Below, piece after piece: positions 12,446-23,500 of a DNA stretch of 64,000 nt (position 1 is the stretch's first letter; every line of letters starts with the position of its first letter). The stretch is taken from contig CM063256.1 of assembly GCA_032158295.1 (NCBI GenBank), forward strand, positions 17,095,394-17,159,393, written 5' to 3'. Position numbers and translations under genes: made by a program. The notes beneath the pieces are model-generated. The model had not been told where the DNA came from and ran no database searches. It saw only the letters and a list, made by a program, of their open reading frames with translations. This stretch comes from Pycnopodia helianthoides. Lineage: Eukaryota > Echinodermata > Asteroidea > Forcipulatida > Asteriidae.

Positions 12446-12630
12446 CACCATCTTTACGGGCAAATTGCATTTTGGCTTGCAGGAGCGTCAAACGCCCAAC
12501 TTATTAACGCAGCCGCGTTGTTCACTGACCAATCCTGCTATGAGTTTCGTGAAATGCGCGCGGTGTTGCACACCGTTCTCACACGAAACGCACGACTGTT
12601 TGTTCTAAACTGCCCGTAAAGATGGCCGAC
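12446..12630. mobile_element. Inverted-repeat element O (CCATCTTTACGGGCA ends)
   Basis: CATCTTTACGGGCA at 12449-12462 is matched by TGCCCGTAAAGATGGC at 12610-12625. The interior is CpG-rich (GCAGCCGCGTTG, ATGCGCGCGGTG), unlike its surroundings. A half end (GGCCATCTTTACGG) recurs at 35213. Confidence 0.7.
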
Positions 12631-14297
12631 TGACGTCATACTGCAACCTATCTATTCCGATAGCAATAACCAATACTGATTCTCACTAAACCGAGACAGG
12701 GGACCAGACTATTGTATCCCTCTGAGTAAAACCAAACCGAGGCTGGAATGACAAAATAGTCGGGTGCCTTCCGGAACATGGACTATTCTCAGCATTGTGT
12801 AGAGGTGTAGACAGACCAATCAATGGTGTACACAGTTTGCTCCTTCAGTCAGTAGAGATAACCAGTGGCATAATGTCACTAATCTGTCTCTTTAGGAGAA
12901 CTGAGACGACAGCTGTGGCAGAGCCAAGATGATCAATATTCGCATATATTATCCTCTACCACACCCCACAGACTTTCTAAGAGTTCACTGAAGAAACATA
13001 TATGTTTACAGCGGTTGGAATAGTAGTCAATTTATTCATGAAAGCAGACGACCTGTTAAAGAGAGAACTCTGAGAGAAACTTCCAATCTATGATGTCAAT
13101 GGATTCCTTGATGCTTCTAGACTCAGTTACAAGATGGCTTTGCTATGATAGCTGCCATCCTATTGGTCAGTCAATACGCATGCGCACTGGTTGAACGCGC
13201 TCCACAGTTGCCATAGTTTAACCCAAGTTCCCTTGATGGGAGAATACAAATGGTTGCAAGTGATACATAGCTTCAACCCCATCCTAAAGGTCAAAGCAGC
13301 TTTATCTTGCCAAACGGCACCTCTATAAGGGCAATGTAAATTTCTACTGGAGCAATTCAAGGGGCACCAAGGCAATTGCCTCCATTGCCTCCATGAAGCA
13401 CCAGACCTGTCAGTGAATCCATTTATGATGTGCCTCTACATTGGCTGACACTTTAGTCTTTCAGGCTCCCAAGCTGGTCCATATTTGTGCATAAATTAAG
13501 TTGAATTCCTTTGTGTCACTATTTTTTAGCACAAAACAAACATTTGATTAATGAGACAGTGAACCTACCCTAAGGAAATGTTGAACAGAAGTTGTGAATT
13601 AAAACAACTATTCTTGAGTACACCCCCACAAAAAATAAAAAATTGCCCTTATCGATTTCATAAGGCGGTCTCATAATCGTGTAAGTTTATCTTTATGAAG
13701 CAGGTGATACTATTGCAACCCTTCTCAACAGGCGACATGTATAGCTGAAGTTGCTCCAGCTCAGTCCCTCAATCAATTTTTGTCCGTTGTTCATTTAATT
13801 AACCAAAAAATATCTTTACGCAAATTCTGTGATAAGCTTTCCCGGTCTACGTTTACAGTGACTAGTCAACAATGGCTTCCACCTAGAACTCCTTCTACAG
13901 GGCATTCTTGGCCATTATGATTTTTTTTTTTTTTTTTTTAAACATCTTATAAATACATGTACAGTTTTAGTTTAATTAACTTTAAAAAATGTTCACATTG
14001 AAAATCTTCATATAAGACACTTCTTATCCAGGTAACTTTGTTGAGTTGAATATGTCGCGTGAACGCCTTCAGTGCAAGAACGGTAAAGAAGATCTACACT
14101 ACAACTCGGGCTAATTTTTCTTCAAACGGAGAAAAAAAACAAAACAACTTTCTTACTTTTCAGGCGAGCTTTTGTGGTAGCACACATATATTTGTTCAAA
14201 AAAACAAAAGAAGTTGAAAAGCAGTAAGAAAACGGAGAAAAAAACAAAAAGCACAAATGATTTGGACTAATACTGGCTGCCTAAAAAGGGTTAAGAT
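12631..14297 (-). other. Presumed 3' UTR/3' flank of the neurocalcin-like gene
   Basis: Directly downstream of the stop codon on the minus strand. AATAAA occurs at 13036-13031 and ATTAAA variants nearer the stop, so the poly(A) site cannot be fixed from sequence. Holds an L-family fragment (13331-13410) and a 19-T run (13921-13939). No other gene seen. Confidence 0.35.
13331..13410 (-). repeat. Family L fragment
   Basis: AAGGGGCACCAAGGCAATTG and CCTCCATGAAGC are the inverse of the unit found in the 15-kb array. Confidence 0.65.
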
Positions 14298-14506
14298 TTA
14301 CATCAAACTTCCACCGCCCCCGCTAGGGTCGCATTGTAACAACCTTACAATGGACGGGTCACTTTTGGCTCCTTCAACGAACTCCTGGAGCGAGAGTTTG
14401 CCGTCGAGATTCTTGTCCATCTGGCGAAAGATCTTGTCCGTACGCTTCTCGGGGTCGATTCGTCTTCAGGCATCTTCATGACTGTGCCGACCATCTTGTA
14501 GATAGC
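14298..14506 (-). CDS. Nca: Neurocalcin-like coding exon 3 (C-terminal, one-base deletion)
   Basis: Begins after acceptor CACCAG with [18 protein letters not shown], then the frame breaks at the C run near 14451-14454. The downstream frame resumes [14 protein letters not shown]4 ([12 protein letters not shown]) and [14 protein letters not shown], ending in TAA at 14300-14298. Exon length is 209 nt where 210 is needed for 69 codons plus stop, so exactly one base is missing. Without it the protein would lose EF4. Everything on both sides of the break matches the family, which argues for a sequencing or assembly deletion rather than a decayed gene. Confidence 0.9.
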
Positions 14507-17500
14507 CTGGTGGAGACACGGAGGATGAGAATGGTTTTAAAACAGGACTCCATTTCAAAAAATGTGATTAATTCTACTCAGTACAGGAAATTGGTTCACA
14601 CACAGAAATATTGATTTAGTTAGCTTTACCCTATAGTGATAATGCAAAGAACCTGCAATAGTTTTTCAATTAATTATCTGTTTAATTTAACACTCATTCG
14701 TTCATTTACTTATCTTTCTTTATTTATTTATATGTATAAAGGTATATAAGAAAAATTAGTAGGGGAGATGGCCTTAACTTTCGATCCAAACTGGATCTTC
14801 GTTAGAGGCATACCCAAGTTCGAATGAAAACATATCCCTATAAATATATATCTATATATCGTCTTCTTCTTTTTTAATTTTAATTTTGTTTTGTTTTTGT
14901 TTTGGGGGAGACTTGTTAGCGGAAACTAAGAGGAAACTTTGTGATTTTTTTATTTCTTTAACTTGAACACCCCCCTCCCCCAGTCAAAAGCAAACAATTT
15001 TTACAGTTTCCCTCCAACCATATTTCCTTGGTGCGGCACTTCAAGAATGTGTGATGAGCACTTTATTACGTTTACTCAGTGAATGCCCCGGTGATTGCCT
15101 TGGTGCTCCTTGAAATGGTCCAGGCTTAATTCTTCACAAGGCAATGGAGTCACTGCCTCCATGCTTTTGTTCTTTGCCTTGGTGCCCCTTGAAATGTTCC
15201 AGTTTCTGCCTAATAGTTACCAAAGGTAACAGGGGCAATTGCCTCCATGCCCCTGGTATTTGCCTTGGTGCCCTTTGAAATGTTCCAGTTTCAGGCCTGA
15301 TACTTCACAGAGGTTCTAGGCTTGAAACTTCATAGAGGCAATGGATCAACTGCCTCACCCTCTGGCCATTGCCTTGGTGCCCTTGAAATGGCCCAGTTTC
15401 TGGCCTGATAGTTACCAGAGGAACAGAGCCAATTGACTCCATGCCCTGGCCATGCTTGGTGCCTCTTGAAATGTTCCAGGCATTATACTTCACAGAGGGA
15501 ACAGAGCCAATTGACTCCATGCCCCTGGTCTTGCCTTGGTGCCCCCTGAAATGGCCCAGTTTCTGGCCTGATAGTTACCAGAGGGAACAGAGCCAATTGA
15601 CTCCATGCCCCTGGTCTTTGCCTTGGTGCCCCTTGAAATGGTCCTGTAGAAATTAACATTTCTTTAGGATGGCAAATAATTTTACTGGCACCTTGCGTTA
15701 CCACATCGCAACCAATTCAGGTGAAATTTCCCAGGAGAGTTTTAAAACGTGTTCCATAAAAACAACCTTTGCTGATTGTCTACATGTACATGTATTACTG
15801 TCAAATACACACATGTACATCATATAAAGAATTGGAAAGAAAAATAATCTATCCCTCATCTCTGCGGTCTTCAAATATATTATCGCCTTCTGGCAAATTG
15901 CTAACTAATAATAATAATAATAATAATGGCTTCTTATATAGCGCTCATATCTGTCACTCAGTGACACTCAAGGCGCTTCAACATTCAGTATTTTCCTGCA
16001 AGGTGTTGTTGAGCTACATTTTGAAGTACATGTATTAGACCTTTTTCCTTTTATATAGCACTATGTAATGGTTTACAAGGTGCTGTGGCGAAATTTGCTG
16101 CCAATCAGACCAGGAACACCGGGGCAAACCCCTTCTCTTTTTGATAAGTGCACTGGGTTCTTGTACGTGCATTACACAACACACGGGACCTACAGCTTTA
16201 CGTCCCATCCGAAGGACGCAGCAATAATGGTTAAGTGTCTTGCTTAAGGACACAAGTGTCACGGCCGGGACTCGAACCCACACTCTGCTGAACAGAAACA
16301 CCAGAGCTTGAGTCTGGTGCTCTTATCCGCTCGGCCACTGGTTTGTTACAGCAGTGTCTGGGTCTTTACCTGTATAGTGAGAGTCATTGCTGACAAAAAA
16401 AGTCTAGGATCCAATCCTTGAAATGTTAGGAGGTACAGGCCTCGAACTTCATGTACAAAAAGGGCACGGCAATTTCCCCACAATGAAGGGCACCCAATGA
16501 GGAAAATTTGAATTGTATTGAAGGTTTTTAAGGGCACCCACAGCAATTGCTATGGTGTCGTGGCAAAATTTGGGCCTGAAGGTATCCTGAAACGAAGGCA
16601 TTCTCACTTTTTAGTAACACCGGGGCTCGATTTCACAAAACACTAAGATTCATCTTAAGATGAGTTGTCAGTTTCGCCATAGTGATTTGTATTGTGACAT
16701 CAGACTTTGCTTAGCAACTAGGATTGATACACAGTTAAGATCGATCTTAACTCTTTGTGAAAATCGGCCACTGGAGATAAGATGCTTTTGAGAACAGTGT
16801 CCTAAGCGCTAGACAAGTAGATAACAAAACCATGATTTGTTGGTATCTGGAGATAGTCACAGAGTTGATTTCCTTTCACCAAGCAGAGATAAACAAATTC
16901 AGATCAAAGTCTGACATGTTTTACCTCGGGTCTGACCATAGAGTTATATACAAGAACTAGAGGGCACACTGGCAATACTGCGTGCACAAACGCGCCGGGA
17001 CCGCAAGGAGGCACGAACGCCATTTTGTAAAGGGCAAAACTGAGTACGAAGTACACGATGTGCGTGTATGGTAAATGCACGCATCACGCGCTCGGTGTAC
17101 ATGTTGTTGTTTTGCGTACAGTAAAGTAATTGGTAGTGGTACTTAAAAACATGGCCGCACCACCCGCGCGACGAGTCACGTAACTTGGCTAGTGCGCCCT
17201 CTAGTTCTTATACATAACTCTATGGGTCTAACCAAACCCATACCAGGGCCCAATTTCATAGAGCTGCTTAAGCAGAAAATGTTGCTTAACAATTGCCTGC
17301 TAAGCAGAAATAAGCAGGATACCATTCACAAATTGTACATGTGACATTGTAGTTTGGCTGGTAACCTTATTCTGCTAAGCATAATTTTGTTGTGCTTAGC
17401 TAGTTTTTGTGCTTAAGCAGCTCTATGAAATTGGGCCCAGGTTTTAAACCTCATGCCACTGCGAGTTTCACTTGAACCCTTCTAGGTGTTGCAAGCATGA

Positions 17501-20500
17501 TGTACAGAGTAGTACTATATGCATGACACCTTTGTAGCATGAGCTGGAACAGTCTACCTGCAGTCATGCGATTCATGCAAATGATTACACAAATCACTGA
17601 ATAACATCAGATATAGTGAGGGGAGACCAGAATAACTGGGGAAAATGTTAAAGGTATCATACAGGATTAGTAGAGCTGACAAAACAGTCGCAAACAAAGT
17701 TCATGCTTTGTGTGATTAACCATACATGAAATAACGAACCTGTGAAAATTTGAGCTCAATTGGTCATCGAGATCACGAGAAAATAGTGAGAGAGACCTTA
17801 TGTGTTTTCTGTTTTTCAAACATCGAGTTCATTATCGCGCGTGATAAAAACTATTGTTTGATTCATTTCTCATAAACGATAGCATTTTAGGCAGAAATAT
17901 TTTAAGGAACCCTTTCTACCATTACTTACTTTAAATCATGTAAGTTATGTGTGAATCTGTGAACATTTGTGTTTTTCGATCTTACCAATAGTGTACAGGG
18001 CCTTTAAAGGAACATTACAGAATTGGTAATTGTAAAATATACTTTTGATCACAGATTTACATCAAACTTACACGGTCTAATGATGATGATAGTAAAAAAC
18101 ATCCTTGAAATTTTCTGTCTGAAATGCCATATTTGATGAGAAATGAATAAACTAATTTTCCGATTGGAGTTTATCGCTCAGTGAGCGTTTTATTCATTTG
18201 TTGAACCTATATGATTTCATGCAAACGTGTAATCGGTTTTTCACTATTTTCTCGTGACCCAGATGGCCGATCATCTCAAACTTCTACAGGTTTGTAGTTT
18301 ATGTATATGGTGGATTTCATAAAGTGCTTACACTGCCAGCAACTGTTTTGTTAGCAAAAACCACTTCTGTAATGTTCCTTTAATATAATAATAATATGGA
18401 GGTTTTTATATATAGCGCTTTACACACCCGAAGGGCGTCTCAAAGCGCTTCACACTGGAGAACTACTGGATTTCTCCACTGGAAAATACCTGATTATTTG
18501 CATGCAGTCCCAATAATTTACACAATGAATTTCTTGTAACAGCTAATGCTTTTAGAACCTCTCAACCACCAAACAAACAACCCCTTTGAAACAGTTAAGT
18601 CATATCTCTAACAGGGTACAAATATAGGCTGGGTGTTTGAAAATCTTAGTTTGGAAATTGAAGATGGGTGGAAGGTGGAAATAATGGTATCAAAGCACTT
18701 ATATAGCATTCTTACACACAAAAGGTTTTACAACAAATAATACAACAATCAAGAATACAAATGGAATCAGAATGAAACAAATAGCCAGTTAAGCAAAATA
18801 AGTCTAGGAAAAGGTGAGTTTTAAGCGATGTTTTGAATTCAGTGAGAGAGAGTGAGCCTTAAGGATTACCACACATGTACAATGTGCATGTAAAGGGCTT
18901 AAATTTCGGGGGAAAATCCACAGGACGCAGGACTTGCAGCTCAGAATAATAACTGGACCAGAATTCTATTTACAAGACCTGGGGTCGATTTCACAAAACT
19001 CTTCCTAAGTTAGGACTAGTCCTAGGCAATGCTAAGAGATAGGACTAGTCCTAAGTACTGGTCCTACTTAGACTAGTCCTATCTCTTAGCATTGCCTAGG
19101 ACTAGTCCTAAGTTAGGAAGAGTTTTGTGAAATCGACCCCAGAATCAAAAGGAGAAACTACATGTACTGGAATCAAAATGTGAACATAGTTTTATCATAT
19201 AAACGTTTCACTTGAACAAACACTAAGAGAAGATTTATCTCTTCTGTTGAATGAGTGATACTCTGCAGAATTGTAATATATTTATGAGACTCAAACTCAA
19301 GTTTAGTCATCTTTTTTTTTACAATGGTATTGAATTGAAAAACACAAGACCACCGGACTTGTCCCTTCTTCGAGTTTACTGGCCCGAGACGCTAAAATTA
19401 CTGGCCTCGGGCCAGCGGTCCAGAGTAAAATTCGAGCCCTGATGTACATTACTGTTCTACCCATACGATCAATCATTAAGGAGTTCAGTTATTAAGGATA
19501 ATGTTGTGCCAATCTTACTTCAACAATTTCCAGCATTTCTTGTCTAGAGATGTACCCATTGCCGTCCAGGTCATACATGCTGAAGGCCCATTTCAACTTC
19601 TGCTCCAGCTTCCCCCGCGACGTCACGCTCAGCGCAATGATAAACTCACGAAAGTCAATTGAATCGTCATTGTTGACGTCGAACGTGCGGAACACGTGTT
19701 CTGCGAATTTCGAGGCGTCCCCATAAGGGAAAAAGTTTCCATATATCTTCTTAAACTCGGACACGTTGAGATGACCACTCGGGCAATCTGTAATAATGAA
19801 AGCAAATACCAAATGTAAACAATAATGCCTGCAATAAGCTTGTGGATCGAGCAGCATCCTCCCTTAAAAAAGCAGGTCACCGGCAAATTGCCAGTTAAAA
19901 AACACCCGAGGCCCAGTCAAAGTTGTCTCCAAATGGACCAGCTGGCTACATGTAGTTCAGTGAAAAGCACCTCTTCATGATACCCACAATTCACTGCGCA
20001 TCGCGCACGTGTGTACACGGCGCTGTGTGAAGCGCATTCCAAGGATTTGCGCAAACTTAAGATTGCGCACATTTTGCAAGGTCGGGCAGATTAACTGCCA
20101 AATCGGCAGAGCGCAAACTGTAAGCAATTTTGCCTAATTCACTGTGCAAATCCGTTAATTGCGCTCAACACATAAACGATCGTGGACATATCGTCAATCG
20201 TATCAGAATAAATTATAAAAAACGCAAAATAAAAAAACTTTCCGACCTACCGACCCTATTTTTGAATGGCATGTAATCGGAAACAGAACCTGTTTTTTTT
20301 GGCCTAACTGAAAATGTTCTGGTCAAACCATGGGTACAGTCCATGATACAAGTCTCAATGTCACACTTAAAGGAACATTACAGAATTGGTTTTTGCTAAC
20401 AAAACAGTTGCTGGCAGTGTAAGCACTTTATGTAATTCACCATATACATAAACTGACAAACCTGTAGAAGTTTGAGATCGATCGGCCATCTGGGTCACGA

Positions 20501-23500
20501 GAAAATAGTGAAAATCTGATTACACATTTGCATGAAATCATATAGATTCAACAAATGAATAAAAAGCTCACTGAGCGATAAACTCCAATCGGAAAATTAG
20601 TTTGTTCATTTCTCATCAAATATGGCATTTCAGACAGAAATATTTCAATGGATGTTTTCTACTATCATCATCATTAGACCGTGTAAGTTTTATGTAAATC
20701 TGTGATCAAAAAGTATATTTTACAAGTTTTTTTCTTACCAATTCTGTAATGTTCCTTTAAAAACACATTTTAAAAACTTTCTTCCAGAGTTACTCAATAT
20801 ACAGACCCCAGTTATCAGAAATCTGTTCGGACCCTTTTGTTCTGCTGAGAGAACAATTTCTTCCTCTTGTAAATGTGTCTATTATCTTCTCGATAAGGAG
20901 GCAGACAACCAACTTGATAGCTACAAATAAACATCTCAGAGATAAATATCTGCCAACACAAACAATCTTGTATAAAGGATGAGCTGAAAGAATGGGAAGT
21001 TGAATGCCTTTGATGACGAGATTACCTGATTTCTCAATTAACAACATTTGGTACGGTAGTGCATCTCTGAACGTAATCACTTATATCTGTTAGATGCTTT
21101 CCATCATATGCAACCTACATAACATTCTGACCGACCCCCCCCCCCCCTCTCTGCTTCCGGAAACTATTAATCATGCTTGGTACATTTCAAGGTGTCATTA
21201 TGCAGTGATCACATGATTCCATGACGGGATGCACTATGATAACAGCTTACAAATCGAGTCCTGGCTTGACACCATTTGCAACTGGGAATTAGGGTTTAAA
21301 GGGAAGCTGTTGAGCAGGGGTTCTCATGTCAGAGTGTTTTGCTGGCCAATGGCTGATTGTTGACACCCGAGGGCCAGCTAGAGAAACTCACCAAGAGGTC
21401 CTGCTGGCTGGCTAGTTCACTGCTTTTCTGATTTTCATGTACAATGTATGTCTTCAAATCTCATTAAAAAAATGACAATGTTGAAAAACCACAGTGGATG
21501 ATATTGAATGGTCAGACAGTAGAGAGTGACTGCTTCCTACTTTGTAGATGCATTCATAGCATGATATCACATTGCACGGTGGTGTAACCCGGAAAAAGGG
21601 TGCGCTTAAAAACTAATGAATAAAACTAATAAAAACACGAACTGTTGGGTACTGGCTTGAACAAATGAGAAATTGTTTACCTAGGATCGAGTGAGGATAG
21701 AAATCGCGAGGCACTTTGATTAAAAGAGACAATGGCAGCTGACTTTTTAGAAACAAGAAATAAAAGACCTCTCACTTTATCAACTCAAAACTTCAACAGA
21801 AATTTGTAATGCAGAAGAACCAACAAATAAATTCAACTCGACTAGAATTTGAACTCTACCCAGGGCTCGAATTTGGGGGGAAAATCCACAAGACCACAGG
21901 ACTTGTATCTCAAAATGTTTACTGGACAAGAACTAATTTTACAAGACCAGATTCAAACTGAGAAAAGACTTCCTTGCACAGTTTAACTTGCATTTAATTG
22001 AACAAGCACTAAGACATTTAAGAGAAGATTTGCCTCATTTGTCTTTATAGATTAAGGGTATTAAGTATATTTAAAATCATTACTCAAAGTCAACATTTGA
22101 ACATAATTTGTTTCTGTTCAAGATATTATAGAGTGAGGTACATGAATTGTTATTGAATTGAAAACACAAGACCACCGGACTTTTCCGGTCATGGGTTTAC
22201 TGGCCCAAAGCTAAAATCACTGGCCTCGGGCCTGCGGTCCAGTGTCAAATTCGAGCCCTGCAACCAAAAAATGGATTCGGCAATTAACAAATCGGAAGTT
22301 CATAACCATAAATTAGAAATCCAAACTAACATTGACTGTACTTTTTCCCTGGATGAAAATATTTGGAAATAAACGTTGCCTGGAATTGAATAGAAGAATT
22401 TGGATGTTACTGACTGGTCAAACAGTACGAGAGTTTAATTACTAGCGGCAGCAACCTCTCCTTTAATGCAGCCAGATCATCCCTAACACGGTTCGAGATA
22501 ATAAGTGTCTCAGGCCGGCCCAGCTGGGATGGGGGCATATCTAATGACATGATAGCTTTCTGCATAGCTGCTTGGGTAATTGCTCTGTGTTTATTCTGAG
22601 GGGTTGCCAGGAAAGCGTTAATGGAGCAAATCTTTCTTTTATTGTGGCTACTGGGACCTCCATGGGACTGACGCCGCCACCTGAGCAATGCGAACCCTCC
22701 AACACGTTATTTCCACATGATTCCAAATGCAGAAAACTAACTTACATGTAGGTCATTCTTTCCGTATGTCATGAACTTACTGTAAATTCACATACAAACG
22801 TAATTGTAAGCATTTAGCAACATTTTAAGCAGCCAAAAGATTGTTGAAAGGTAAAGCACCCCAAATGTTCATCTCTGTTAGTTTTATTCTATTATTGTCT
22901 TCCAAACTGGACATATTCTACCTAGAAAAACATTTCATTTTGCAGCTGAAGTAAAATTCTGTTTGGCAATGGTCTCTGCTTGTTCAAGGCCCAATAGCAA
23001 GCAGGAACAAATGAAACACAATCACCTGCTGAAAACAATCACCAGCATTTTGCCTGTAAACTTCTGTTAACGACACTGGACACCTTTAGTAATTGTCAAG
23101 TCTTCTCACTTGGTGTATCTCAACATATGCACAAAATAACAAACCTGTGAAAATTTGAACTTAATTGGTCGTCGAAGTTGTGAGATAATAATGGGAAAAA
23201 AACACCCTTGTCACACGAAGTTGTGTGCTTTCAGATGCTTGATTTCGAGACCTCACGCGTGAGGTCTCAAAATCAATTCAAATATTTTACTGAGAAATTA
23301 CTTCTTTCTAAAAAACTACGTTACTTCAGAGGGAGCCGTTTCTCACAATGTTTTATACTATCAACAGCTCTCCATTGCTCGTTACCAAGTAAGTTTTTAT
23401 GCTAACAATTATTTTGAGTAGTTGCCAATAGTGTCCAGTGCCATTAAAGCTAGAATCGACTGCGCTAGGAAAACTGACTTACTGAATAGCTTTTTAGAAG

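Larger units (their letters stand above)
14507..19518 (-). other. Intron 2 of the neurocalcin-like gene
   Basis: A 5,012-bp intron with GTAAGA donor and CCAG acceptor. It is packed with repeats: the family L 86-bp array (15085-15655), a tRNA-Leu SINE (15907-16340), L fragment (16395-16580), E-like copy (16622-16774), M element (16939-17225), D4 (17244-17441), B1 joined to A3 (17648-18383), and F1 split by palindrome E1 (18900-19441). Stretches 14520-15085 and 18480-18900 show no recognisable feature beyond AT-rich sequence. Confidence 0.9.

Noticed and set aside
14257..14481. Plus-strand 74-codon open frame over exon 3
   Set aside because: Antisense shadow of the neurocalcin exon.
19985..20170. 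CpG-rich patch as a CpG-island promoter
   Set aside because: It is only about 190 bp, lies within intron 1 close to exon 2, and looks like an old GCGC-rich repeat rather than a promoter.
22407..22688. 93-codon minus-strand open frame in intron 1
   Set aside because: No domain, no splice signals tying it to the host gene and no family recognised.
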